NCBI RefSeq assembly: GCF_009833095.1
Contig: NZ_QRCB01000028.1
Location: forward strand, 35,240 to 99,239
Direction: 5' to 3'
DNA from: Nitrosomonas sp. JL21
Lineage (GTDB): Bacteria > Pseudomonadota > Gammaproteobacteria > Burkholderiales > Nitrosomonadaceae
Length of the DNA stretch: 64,000 bases
Shown here: in pieces, positions 48,726 through 56,572 of the stretch
How positions within the stretch are numbered: the first letter of the stretch is position 1
Layout: every line of letters begins with the position of its first letter
Notes under the pieces: model-generated
The model's input: the letters and a program-made list of their open reading frames with translations, nothing else
Database searches by the model: none
Told to the model about the DNA's origin: nothing
Translations under genes and position numbers: made by a program

Positions 48726-49297
48726 CCTGCTGTGTTTCATGCAACGCTAAAATTTCTACCCCAATCATTACTCCTACCGGCAGTAGGAGATTTCACCAGC
48801 TAGCTATCAGGCAGCCCATGAATACGGAAATATGGTGAAGAAAGTAGGAGGTGGGTTGTTATTGGCGGCAATGTTGAGTTAATATCTCAACTGGTTAAGG
48901 AGAGTAGTAGTAAAGTGGTAAGTCAGTAAGGCTGAACACGAGGGTGATATTCATCATTCTGGATGGAAGTCTTGGTAAGTCGGAAAGTCGTATTCAATTC
49001 AAAATGGCTGTGAGAACTCTTTGCCATATCTCCACTCTCTAACGTCGGGAGCATGGTATGTAATTACCATTGCTAATCATTAAGCGGTTATCCTGGAAGC
49101 GATTTTATTGCCGGTATTCCTGAATATGTTCATCAGCATTCTAATTTCACAGCAAAATTGAAGTTAGGCCCACTCCGATAGTACTCGATTCACTTCGATA
49201 GCTGTCAAATCAATTTGTAGCTGATATTTTTTTCAAAGCAGATCAATTGACCTGGCTTGAAGAGCGAAGGTCCTTTATCACAGAAGAGGTTTTATTT
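48726..49297. other. Spacer after the metalloprotease gene, with hairpin
   Basis: About 570 bp with no credible gene. A hairpin CTCCTAC (48771-48777)/GTAGGAG (48783-48789) 45 bp past the metalloprotease stop could act as its terminator, though no T-run follows. No repeat of the MITE family and no clear promoter were found. Confidence 0.45.
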
Positions 49298-50473
49298 ATG
49301 ACGTCACTATCACACATCAACGAGATTCGCTCGCATACCTCGCTTCGCGGTGTGGCAGCGTTAATTGTCGTCCTTGTCCATTTTCGATCTTTTTTTCATG
49401 CATCAATAGATCCTGATGAGGTGACTTTTTTTCTGTTGAAAGGCTATCTCTGGGTTGATTTTTTCTTTATTCTCAGCGGCTTCATACTGTCCTATATCTA
49501 TGGTATTGAACATCCCGAGCGCCGGCCGGTGAGCGATATTACTCGTTATCTCATTGCACGCTTCGCGCGAATCTATCCTTTGCACTTCATATCGTTGCTA
49601 GTGGTATTCTTATTTTTTACAATGATTTCATTGGTGAGCTGGAATAAAAATGACGTCTTCTGTTGCTTGTTCGATGGGTCGTTCCGAGATGTCGAGTCCT
49701 TGATTGCTAATCTTTTTCTGATTCATGCCTGGGGGATGTTTGATTGGGTGACTTGGAACTTGCCGTCATGGTCGTTGAGCACCGAATTTTTTTGTTATTT
49801 GATATTTGCAGCACTATTGGCAATGGAGGGGCCAGTCCGCAAGCTGGCGCTACTCGCATTAGCGTGTATCGTATTGTTATATTATGGATTCTCTCTGGCT
49901 ACCGGTATCGATATCGATGACAATTTCCGTCTTTCGGTCGTTCGGGCTGCATCCGCTTTTTCGATCGGTATCCTGCTATTCCTGGGGCGTCACATAGTTT
50001 CTGATTTGTCTGGAAAATGGCTTACATGCCTTCAGTTCTCGGCCATAGCTGCGCTTCTATCATCATTGCATTACGGTATGGCGGACGTTCTCTCCATCGC
50101 TTTGATGGCTTTAATTGTTCTGTTGACCTGGGAAGACCGCGGTTGGGTATGCCGTTGGTTGGCTAATCGGTATCTTCATACGATCGGGATATATTCGTAT
50201 TCCATTTATATGTGGCATTACCTTCTCAAATTCATTGCTCAGGAGGATTGGGAAGCCTATACTGGGCTGCCGGTGCAAAGTAGTGTGATTGGGTCGATCA
50301 TTTTTGTCATCTGCTTAGCAATTTTGGTCATTCCGATCTCGATCTGGAGCTATCGTTCATTAGAAATGCCCGCGCGTAAGTGGGTGAGTTTGCGTCTGGC
50401 ATTTTTGTTGGAAACGAAAGATATGCCCGTGCGTATTAGAGGGGCTTCCTCTGCGGCTTTGGCAACTAATTGA
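49298..50473 (+). CDS. Acyltransferase 3 family membrane protein
   Basis: A 391-residue polytopic inner-membrane protein with about ten helices. The N-terminal SHTSLRGVAALIVVLVHFRSFFH holds the conserved Arg and His of the acyltransferase-3 family, and FFFILSGFILSYIYG follows. The middle has YPLHFISLL and WNLPSWSLSTEFFCYL. Such enzymes O-acylate sugars of exopolysaccharide, LPS or modified glycans; the target is unknown. The ATG at 49298 has a GAAGAGGT site; the longer frame starts 17 codons earlier. Confidence 0.88.
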   Translation: MTSLSHINEIRSHTSLRGVAALIVVLVHFRSFFHASIDPDEVTFFLLKGYLWVDFFFILSGFILSYIYGIEHPERRPVSDITRYLIARFARIYPLHFISLLVVFLFFTMISLVSWNKNDVFCCLFDGSFRDVESLIANLFLIHAWGMFDWVTWNLPSWSLSTEFFCYLIFAALLAMEGPVRKLALLALACIVLLYYGFSLATGIDIDDNFRLSVVRAASAFSIGILLFLGRHIVSDLSGKWLTCLQFSAIAALLSSLHYGMADVLSIALMALIVLLTWEDRGWVCRWLANRYLHTIGIYSYSIYMWHYLLKFIAQEDWEAYTGLPVQSSVIGSIIFVICLAILVIPISIWSYRSLEMPARKWVSLRLAFLLETKDMPVRIRGASSAALATN

Positions 50474-50680
50474 AGTATTCGATGTAAAGTAGCTACTGAA
50501 AAGTAGCGAGCGAACAGAAAGCCGTAATTGGGTTCAAACGCGTAGTTCAAGAATGTTCAATGAACAGTAGAACCTAATTGTGAACGGCTTGGCAAATTCG
50601 AGAGGGGCATTTTTTCCGGCTTTTCTGAGATTGATCTTTATCAGAGTTCGGCGTAACCCATGCATCATGAGGAGGTTCAT

Positions 50681-51655
50681 ATGCGAAAAATTTTCCTGAT
50701 AGCGTTGTTCAGCATATCGGTATTATCCGGTTGCGCCAAAAAAGGTGGCGGCGGCAGCGAACCATTGGTTCAGTGTAATGATGTGGCCAGTCGCGGTCAT
50801 TTGAATGTCCTGTCGATCAATGTGCTGTTCAAAGAGACAGATACTCGTGATCAGCGCCTCGAGGCGATCGCTGAATTTGCTGAAAAAACTCCGGTTGATA
50901 TTATTTTGCTGCAGGAAGTGGCTGGTGGTGCGCTGGTTCAAACTGACAATAGTGCAGAGGATCTGCAGAAAAAGCTGCGTGCTCGCAAGCGCGATTATGA
51001 TTTATACACGGCTTTTGAAATTGGATTGCCCGGGGTGCTAGGTGTTGCGAATGCCATATTGAGCCGTTGCGAAATCGATTATCGCGTGACCAAGCGATTG
51101 CCCCACGCTACCGAATTGAATTTTCGAGGGCATGACATTAAATTACCGCGCAATGTTATGATGACGCGTATCAACATTCCTAATTATAAGTTACTGAACG
51201 TTTACAATACTCACCTTTGTTCGGCATGTACCGTGGATGAATTCGGTGCTCAGGTGGAGGAATTACTGCCCTTCATCGGTAAAGTGGAAGCCTCTTTCCC
51301 TCCCGGCAACCTTGCGGTTTTGGGAGGAGATTTCAATATCGACCGATTCCGCATCGATCCTTTTCCAGAGCGGCCTTTTTACGACAGGATCATCAATGCG
51401 GGTTTCATCGATGCCTATGCGCAGAATAAACCATTGGACAGTTTATGTGCCCATCCAAAACAACCCGATGCCCATTGCACAGTGGAAGTTTCCACATTAG
51501 ATGCAGGAGGATCGGCCCGGCGCGTCGATTATATTTTTATGAATCAACCCAAAACCATCCGCGAAAGCCGGGTTGTTTTCAATACTGTTGTCGATCCAAG
51601 CCAGCCGAGCGTATCCGATCATGCCGGCGTATTCGTTTCGATTGCATTGCCTTAA
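50681..51655 (+). CDS. Lipoprotein of the endonuclease/exonuclease/phosphatase fold
   Basis: A 324-residue protein with a lipobox LSGC (Cys about 18) followed by a Gly-rich linker, so an envelope lipoprotein. EEP-fold motifs are visible: LNVLSINVLF, IILLQEV with metal-binding Glu, VYNTHLC, VLGGDFNIDRFR and SDHAGVFVSI with the catalytic Asp-His pair. The fold includes DNase I-like nucleases, sphingomyelinases and phosphatases; the cysteine-rich insert (CSACTVDEF, CAHPKQPDAHC) is a feature I cannot assign. A GAGGAGG site precedes the ATG at 50681. Its stop overlaps the stop of the convergent sugar dehydrogenase gene by 4 bp. Confidence 0.82.
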   Translation: MRKIFLIALFSISVLSGCAKKGGGGSEPLVQCNDVASRGHLNVLSINVLFKETDTRDQRLEAIAEFAEKTPVDIILLQEVAGGALVQTDNSAEDLQKKLRARKRDYDLYTAFEIGLPGVLGVANAILSRCEIDYRVTKRLPHATELNFRGHDIKLPRNVMMTRINIPNYKLLNVYNTHLCSACTVDEFGAQVEELLPFIGKVEASFPPGNLAVLGGDFNIDRFRIDPFPERPFYDRIINAGFIDAYAQNKPLDSLCAHPKQPDAHCTVEVSTLDAGGSARRVDYIFMNQPKTIRESRVVFNTVVDPSQPSVSDHAGVFVSIALP

Positions 51656-53157
51656 TTCCCAACCATAATCACTGATTCCGCGATATTTGACCGCAGTGAT
51701 GAAGTCAACTCCAGCGCACTTGAGTCTGCCTCATGATAAAGCGCATATATACGATAATTTCCTGTAGGCAGGGTTTCAGGAAGAGTAAGGTTCAAAACGT
51801 TGTGGGTTTTATCGTTCGGACTGATTCTTCGCTTGAAGGGTTGCGGTACGGCGCTCAATGGCTCATTAGCTGAGCCGGTTAGATAGAATAATTGGCCATC
51901 AGGCATGCCAATACCCACCCATAAATCATACGTGACCGTGCGGGTTGACGAGGTTTCCACTACCGTAACCTGCAGAGGATTACCAGGTCGATAACTGGCA
52001 AGGATACCGTTAAAACTTAATTCACTGGAGCGAACGGCATCTTCAATGCGGTATATCGCTCCGTTATAATCTGCCAGATACATTTCTCCGTGCTCATCTT
52101 CGCCAAAACTACTGATGGTAAAATCGGTGTCCGCCAACAGAGCAGCGTCAAATCCGGTAGCTGAGGGTCTGAGTCCGGCTAATCGGCCCGAAGCAAAATC
52201 AGCAAAAAGATAAATACCGCGCATGCGTGGAAAGACTCCACCTCGATACACATGACCACCGGTGATCGAACGGTCTCCCGAACTATGGTCATACTCAAGA
52301 ATCGGTAGAATCAGTCCGCTGGTATTGCAGGAGGCTTGCTGATAGCAATGATTGCCTTCCAGAATATTCCAGCCATAATTTTCTCCCCCGGGGCTAGCGG
52401 CGGGTTGAAAATTGATTTCTTCATACTGGTTCTGGCCGACATCGGCAATATAGAGATCACCGGTATCGCGATCGAACGAGAAACGCCAAGGATTGCGTAA
52501 ACCGCTGGCCCAAATTTCCGGTCGTACGTTATCGACGCTGGCAAAGGGATTATTCGCAGGGATCGCGTAGGGTGAAACACCGGATTCAACATCAATTCTC
52601 AGCAATTTCCCGAGCAAAGACGAAAGATCCTGACCGGATCCAAGTGGATCGCCCCCACCTCCACCATCACCCATACCGATGTACAGCATGCCATCGGCTC
52701 CAAAAGCGATTTGACCGCCATTATGGTTAGCAAATGGTTGATCCATGGTCAAAATGACGCTTTCACTCGCAGGATCGGCAATATCGCCGGCACTGCTTAC
52801 CGAAAAGCGCGATACCACCGTATTTCCCACGCCATTGGTATAGTTGACGTAAAAATAGCCTTTGGTCGAGAAATTCGGAGGAAAGGCGATACTGAGCAAG
52901 CCACGCTCGCCGCAACAACTGATCCGGTCACTGATATCAAGAAAGGGTGCCGGTTGAAGTACGCCATTGCTGAGTATACGTATACGCCCAGGTTGTTCGG
53001 TTATGAAAAGCCGACCACGACCATCGTTCGCATGGGTAATGTGCACCGGATTCTCCAGGCCATTGATGACTTGAATGACATTGGGTTCAGGCCAACCTGC
53101 AGCCCAACTGGAATTGCTCGAAACAAGCAAAATTAAGATCAGGAGCATATAGGCCAT
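51652..53157 (-). CDS. Exported PQQ-dependent sugar dehydrogenase (GSDH/sorbosone dehydrogenase family)
   Basis: A 501-residue protein with a signal peptide (MAYMLLILILLVSSNSSWAAG) and a six-bladed propeller of the soluble glucose/sorbosone dehydrogenase family: GLENPVHITHANDGRGRLFITEQPGRIRI, RGLLSIAFPPNF, NHNGGQIAFGADGMLYIGMGDGGGGGDP, IWASGLRNPWRFSFDRDTGDLYIADVGQNQYEEI and a late GEDEHGEMYLADYNGAIYRI. A C-terminal beta domain of about 120 residues follows. Relatives oxidise aldoses in the periplasm with PQQ and Ca; substrate unknown. The ATG at 53157 has a GGAAGGA site. Confidence 0.85.
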   Translation of the reverse strand: MAYMLLILILLVSSNSSWAAGWPEPNVIQVINGLENPVHITHANDGRGRLFITEQPGRIRILSNGVLQPAPFLDISDRISCCGERGLLSIAFPPNFSTKGYFYVNYTNGVGNTVVSRFSVSSAGDIADPASESVILTMDQPFANHNGGQIAFGADGMLYIGMGDGGGGGDPLGSGQDLSSLLGKLLRIDVESGVSPYAIPANNPFASVDNVRPEIWASGLRNPWRFSFDRDTGDLYIADVGQNQYEEINFQPAASPGGENYGWNILEGNHCYQQASCNTSGLILPILEYDHSSGDRSITGGHVYRGGVFPRMRGIYLFADFASGRLAGLRPSATGFDAALLADTDFTISSFGEDEHGEMYLADYNGAIYRIEDAVRSSELSFNGILASYRPGNPLQVTVVETSSTRTVTYDLWVGIGMPDGQLFYLTGSANEPLSAVPQPFKRRISPNDKTHNVLNLTLPETLPTGNYRIYALYHEADSSALELTSSLRSNIAESVIMVGN

Positions 53158-53244
53158 AAGTAATCCTTCCATGTACCGGTTGAACAGAATAGGAAAACTC
53201 GAGTTTCAACTGAGTAACCGTTGTTCATTATTTTCAAAGCAGTC

Positions 53245-54102
53245 TTAAGCTGTTTTGAGATCCGAAGAATTGTGCATGTTGGGCACGATAAGATTTCGGG
53301 AAAAAAACATGATTCTGGTCTGTTCGCAGCGATCGTGTGTACTGTGGTATGTCAAGGACGAGTAATCTTGATACGACCCGCGAATGTCAGCAGTATTTGC
53401 ATATGAAGCAATCCAAAGCTGTGCAATCTGGGTCTTGATCAGATGAACGATATCTTGACGAGCCATATTCAAAGGTTGAGTTTGTTTTTCCCGAAGCCAA
53501 GATTCAAGGGAATTCCAGGGAGTTTCCAAATACACCAGCGTCTTGCTTGGAAGTGTGGGTAATACGGTTTGAATGAGATCAGCAACATCAAGCTGATAAA
53601 GCCGGATCAGTGAGCGATGCAATGAAATCCATTCGATTCGACGGACCAAATCAACCTTGTCGAAGCGCGCGTCGCATTTCCACGGTCCTTCGTGGCCGTG
53701 CTCATTTGCAGATTCCCATCGAATGCCTGAGCGATTTACTCGATTCAGGAAAAAGACTGAGAAACCGAGCTCCAAGGGGCTGTAATCGCCCGGTGAATTG
53801 AAAATGGCTTGTTGCCGATGCCATTCTTCGAGGGTTATTTTTGCATCGTGAATTGACTTGCATAACCCTTCCGGTTCATTGATAACGCTGTGCCAGAATG
53901 CGTAAATCAGGGGATTCGCTTCATTTAAATGGATGCGCGATGCATATCCATGCGTGAGTAGGTTGAGTGCTATCGCTGCGCTCCCTGCGTAGGGTTCGAC
54001 GTACTCACCTCCTAGCAGATCGTTCTGTTCAAAAATCATTTTCATGAAGCCCGTCAATTTATCTCTTCCACCTGAATAACGGAGAGGTGTATTAAATTTC
54101 AT
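53245..54102 (-). CDS. D12-class (Dam-like) DNA adenine methylase with altered catalytic motif
   Basis: A 285-residue relative of D12-class N6-adenine methyltransferases. It starts at the ATG at 54102 (GGAG site six bases upstream; a GTG four codons earlier is less likely). Family features: FNTPLRYSGGRDKL; a motif I-like VEPYAGSAAIAL at about 35-46; NEANPLIYAFWHSV; EEWHRQQAIF; and LGFSVFFLNRVNRSGI. The catalytic motif IV, normally DPPY, reads ETPW at residues 193-196 in VYLETPWNS. The loop usually rich in Gly around 130-140 also differs. The fold seems preserved and the frame is intact, but methyl transfer is doubtful. No restriction endonuclease gene is adjacent. Confidence 0.8.
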   Translation of the reverse strand: MKFNTPLRYSGGRDKLTGFMKMIFEQNDLLGGEYVEPYAGSAAIALNLLTHGYASRIHLNEANPLIYAFWHSVINEPEGLCKSIHDAKITLEEWHRQQAIFNSPGDYSPLELGFSVFFLNRVNRSGIRWESANEHGHEGPWKCDARFDKVDLVRRIEWISLHRSLIRLYQLDVADLIQTVLPTLPSKTLVYLETPWNSLESWLREKQTQPLNMARQDIVHLIKTQIAQLWIASYANTADIRGSYQDYSSLTYHSTHDRCEQTRIMFFSRNLIVPNMHNSSDLKTA

Positions 54103-54146
54103 AATGAACTCCACTGCAAAAATGATGCAAAAACTATCTTAGGTTT

Positions 54147-54283
54147 TGGAAGCTCTGAAAACGGTTGCGAGCGGCATTCAAGCCATGCGGAATTAGGATC
54201 ATAAGCGCAGTTTTTGAATGACAATGAATATCCTGACTCAAATTTTGCAAGATCAAGCGTCGTAGTTTTTCAGAATCTCTTCG
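54147..54283. repeat. MITE-like dispersed repeat, copy 2
   Basis: About 137 bp. The left end is GGAAGCTCTGAAAACGGTTG followed by CGAGCGGCATTCAAGC; an internal GCGGAATTAGG; the right end is GCAAGATCAAGCGTCGTAG followed by TTTTTCAGAATCTCTTCG. The ends are imperfect inverted repeats (core CTGAAAAC). Copy 1 shares the internal and right blocks; the copy at 63815 shares GAAGCT, TTGCGAGCG and GATCAAGC. It occupies most of the gap between the methylase gene and the DUF2726 gene. Confidence 0.65.
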
Positions 54284-54433
54284 AAATGCCTCTGTTTTTT
54301 TATTATACATTTAGGATGACATCGGGAAACCCTATTTTCCAACGTTTCTAATTCGGCGGAAGTGCCTGACTTAAGAAATTGAAGAGAAAGCTCGCAATTA
54401 TATGCGGCATCTAAATTATGATGTCGAATAAGA

Positions 54434-54910
54434 TCAGGCAGGCGGGGTGATAGAACTGATGACTATTTCGCGTACTGCCTGACTGCGATATTCTAATCGG
54501 GAGGGAAAGCGTAAGAGCTTGAATCCGGCAGTCCGGCAAGCTTTTTCCACGAACCTGCTTCTTGCGCGTGCTTCTCGCTGTATGTGATCTCTTTCATCCA
54601 ATTCAATGACTGCAATGATTGAAAGTGTCTGTTTTTCACAGAGTATGTAGTCAAAATGCTTGGGTAGGCTGGTATAGATTGCTGCGTTGCAGCTCTGCAG
54701 ATTGAAAATTTCATTAGGGGTGAGTACGTCTGTGATGCGTACTTTTGCAAATATTTCATATTCTTTGGATAACGATTCTTTGAGTACCAGAAAAAAAGAT
54801 TGTTCGGTGCTCGACAATATTTCTTCCAGAGACTCATATTTGAATCGCGCGGTTTTTCTGCGGAGTCTGAACGAGGTTAATGTTTTTATAAAAATTGCAA
54901 TAATATTCAT
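54434..54910 (-). CDS. DUF2726-domain protein
   Basis: A 158-residue protein with a short hydrophobic N-terminal stretch (MNIIAIFIKTL) and a DUF2726 domain: EQSFFLVLKESL, then LPKHFDYILCEKQTLSIIAVIELDERDHI and a terminal GFKLLRFPSR. The FDxxLC, ELD and RFP signatures recall the restriction endonuclease-like fold to which DUF2726 has been related. Role unknown. It stands alone on the minus strand after the MITE-like repeat. Confidence 0.75.
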   Translation of the reverse strand: MNIIAIFIKTLTSFRLRRKTARFKYESLEEILSSTEQSFFLVLKESLSKEYEIFAKVRITDVLTPNEIFNLQSCNAAIYTSLPKHFDYILCEKQTLSIIAVIELDERDHIQREARARSRFVEKACRTAGFKLLRFPSRLEYRSQAVREIVISSITPPA

Positions 54911-55145
54911 AGTTGACGATGCTTCATACGCTGAAATGAATCTATCGGCAAACGAGCGGAAATTTTTATAGAACTTCGATTCATCTTGTAATACAAATTG
55001 ATTTTCAGTAGTGAGGCAAAAAATTCTCCAACGATATGAGCACTAAGTATTCCGTGGAAAAAGTATATGGTTCGAAAAATGTTGATAAGAGGACGTAATA
55101 AGGCAAAACTGGGATAGTAGGAGCGAGGATGATGTTTGCTTGAGG

Positions 55146-55190
55146 AGCCGGAAGAATTATTAAGGGGAGAGTAATCCTTCCGGCTTTTTG
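55146..55190 (+). terminator. Strong plus-strand terminator without an upstream gene
   Basis: AGCCGGAAG (55146-55154) pairs perfectly with CTTCCGGCT (55177-55185), with extra AATTA/TAAT pairing inside, and is followed by TTTTTG. The orientation needs a plus-strand transcript, yet no plus-strand gene is recognised between 54911 and here; only a 20-codon ORF at 55038 without Shine-Dalgarno exists. A small non-coding RNA is a possible explanation. Confidence 0.65.
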
Positions 55191-55279
55191 AAGAACATGT
55201 TTTGCTTGCACTTATCGTGCAAAAATTATTACGGTATCGTTTGTGAAGACTTGAGGATTAATTTACTCATTTTGCTGAT

Positions 55280-55588
55280 TTATTTTTCAATATACTGATT
55301 CTTCTGATCGGGAGCGCCATTCGGCCATTTATTAAAGGGAAAGGGATGCTCTTCGCTGTTGAATGTTAAGAACTGAGTAATCTGATAAAGATAGGTGCTC
55401 AGATTCTGGCCAAATTTCAACAACTGCTCATTTGTATTGCCAGACAAAATAATAGTGATGAATTGGAAAATGATGATGGCAATGATGACGAATTTGGACA
55501 CCCCGTAGATAATTATGAAAAATAACATGTACAGACCGCGCTGCCAGGTTTCATTTCTTTGTAACCTTTCCTTGATTTCTTCTTTCAT
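55280..55588 (-). CDS. DUF4389 membrane protein
   Basis: A 102-residue membrane protein from the ATG at 55588 (MKEEIKERLQRNETWQRGLY). The conserved core WQRGLYMLFFIIIYGVSKF and LLKFGQNLSTYLYQITQFLTF, then a PFPFNKWP tail, are typical of DUF4389 proteins, which have two helices and no known function. A start at 55651 would add 21 residues not usual for the family. Confidence 0.8.
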   Translation of the reverse strand: MKEEIKERLQRNETWQRGLYMLFFIIIYGVSKFVIIAIIIFQFITIILSGNTNEQLLKFGQNLSTYLYQITQFLTFNSEEHPFPFNKWPNGAPDQKNQYIEK

Positions 55589-55706
55589 TTTTTCTGTGAA
55601 TGAGAACGAATATAATGAATCACTGTTGGATTGGGTGAATGGAATCGACAATGGTTCAAATTTTTCAATAAAATAACTCTAAATTTTATACTCTGAGGAG
55701 CAAGAA

Positions 55707-56063
55707 GTGAGAATGATTGCTTTGATCTTAATTACGTTGGGCTCATTGGGTGTGCTCGCTTCATGTACACAGACGGGCCGCATTCCTACGGATGCGCCCG
55801 AAGCCATTAAAAGAGCCATAACCCGCTGTGATCATGAAGCTCTGGCTAAGTATTATGACGATGCAGCTAAAGAGATGCGGTTGAAAGTCAAGGAACATCG
55901 AAAAATTCTCAAATCGTATGAATCGTTAACTGCTCGCCCTGAAGATGAAGTTTCAATGCTTCAAACCCAATGCCGAAGCTTGATCGAGGCATACGAACAA
56001 GCTTTGAAGGCCAATTTGGATATGGCTGATTTTCATCGATCCATAGCTGGGGAGATGAAATAA
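55707..56063 (+). CDS. Small lipoprotein of unknown function
   Basis: A 118-residue protein with a lipobox LASC (Cys about 20) and a helical, Lys/Glu-rich mature part (HEALAKYYDDAAKEMRLKVKEH, then SLIEAYEQALKANLDMADFHRSI). A GTG start is chosen because GAGGAG sits six bases upstream; an ATG two codons in is the alternative. No family recognised with confidence; the pattern resembles small periplasmic helical-bundle lipoproteins. Confidence 0.7.
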   Translation: MRMIALILITLGSLGVLASCTQTGRIPTDAPEAIKRAITRCDHEALAKYYDDAAKEMRLKVKEHRKILKSYESLTARPEDEVSMLQTQCRSLIEAYEQALKANLDMADFHRSIAGEMK

Positions 56064-56315
56064 TTCAGAATCTGAACAATTTTAACCTCCAAGTAGTTTA
56101 GAACTTATTTTATTATTTATCTTATCTTCATAAGAATCACTTGATTTCATTTCTTGCTGCCGAGTTTCTGCCTCAGCCGGTAAAGTATGATAGTCCTATC
56201 ATTTGTGGCTGATATCGATTGCAATGCTTACCAAAACTCACGCCGAAGCTTCGATCTATCGGCTATCAAAGATCCCAGCAAATTACTAAGTAGTTTCTTA
56301 GATAAAAATAAGCAT

Positions 56316-56354
56316 TTAGCCAATTCATTTATAAGCCATTAGCCAATTCATTTA
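56316..56354 (+). repeat. 16-bp direct repeat upstream of glmS
   Basis: TTAGCCAATTCATTTA occurs at 56316-56331 and again at 56339-56354, seven bases apart, in the 509-bp spacer before glmS. It could be a small tandem duplication or a pair of binding sites. Confidence 0.6.
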
Positions 56355-56480
56355 ATTATTGAAAAGCTTTAGTATTTCATCCAGTTAGCTCTCATAGACG
56401 AAATCTCCAATGAAGTGACTGAGGTATGTGCTGATCGAAGATTGGAGCGAGTCATCTACCGGAGCTATCAATTGATGTTG

Positions 56481-56505
56481 TTAAGCTATTCACGATATAG
56501 CTTAA
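56481..56505. promoter_or_regulatory. Palindrome 68 bp upstream of glmS
   Basis: TTAAGCTAT (56481-56489) and ATAGCTTAA (56497-56505) form a perfect 9-bp inverted repeat around TCACGAT. It lies in the likely promoter or leader of glmS. It has no T-run, so an operator or leader hairpin is more likely than a terminator. No glmS ribozyme is seen. Confidence 0.5.
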
Positions 56506-56572
56506 GTGCTCATTAATAATAAGCCAGAAGTGATAACGCATGGATGGCTGATGAATTATAAAGGATATTTCT

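Noticed and set aside
53245..54910. A restriction-modification or defence island formed by the methylase-like and DUF2726 genes
   Set aside because: The genes are separated by a repeat and 330 bp, the methylase motif is altered, and no endonuclease or other defence gene is adjacent.
56064..56572. Possible glmS ribozyme or riboswitch
   Set aside because: The glmS ribozyme is a Gram-positive feature and no matching core was seen; only a palindrome and a direct repeat are present.
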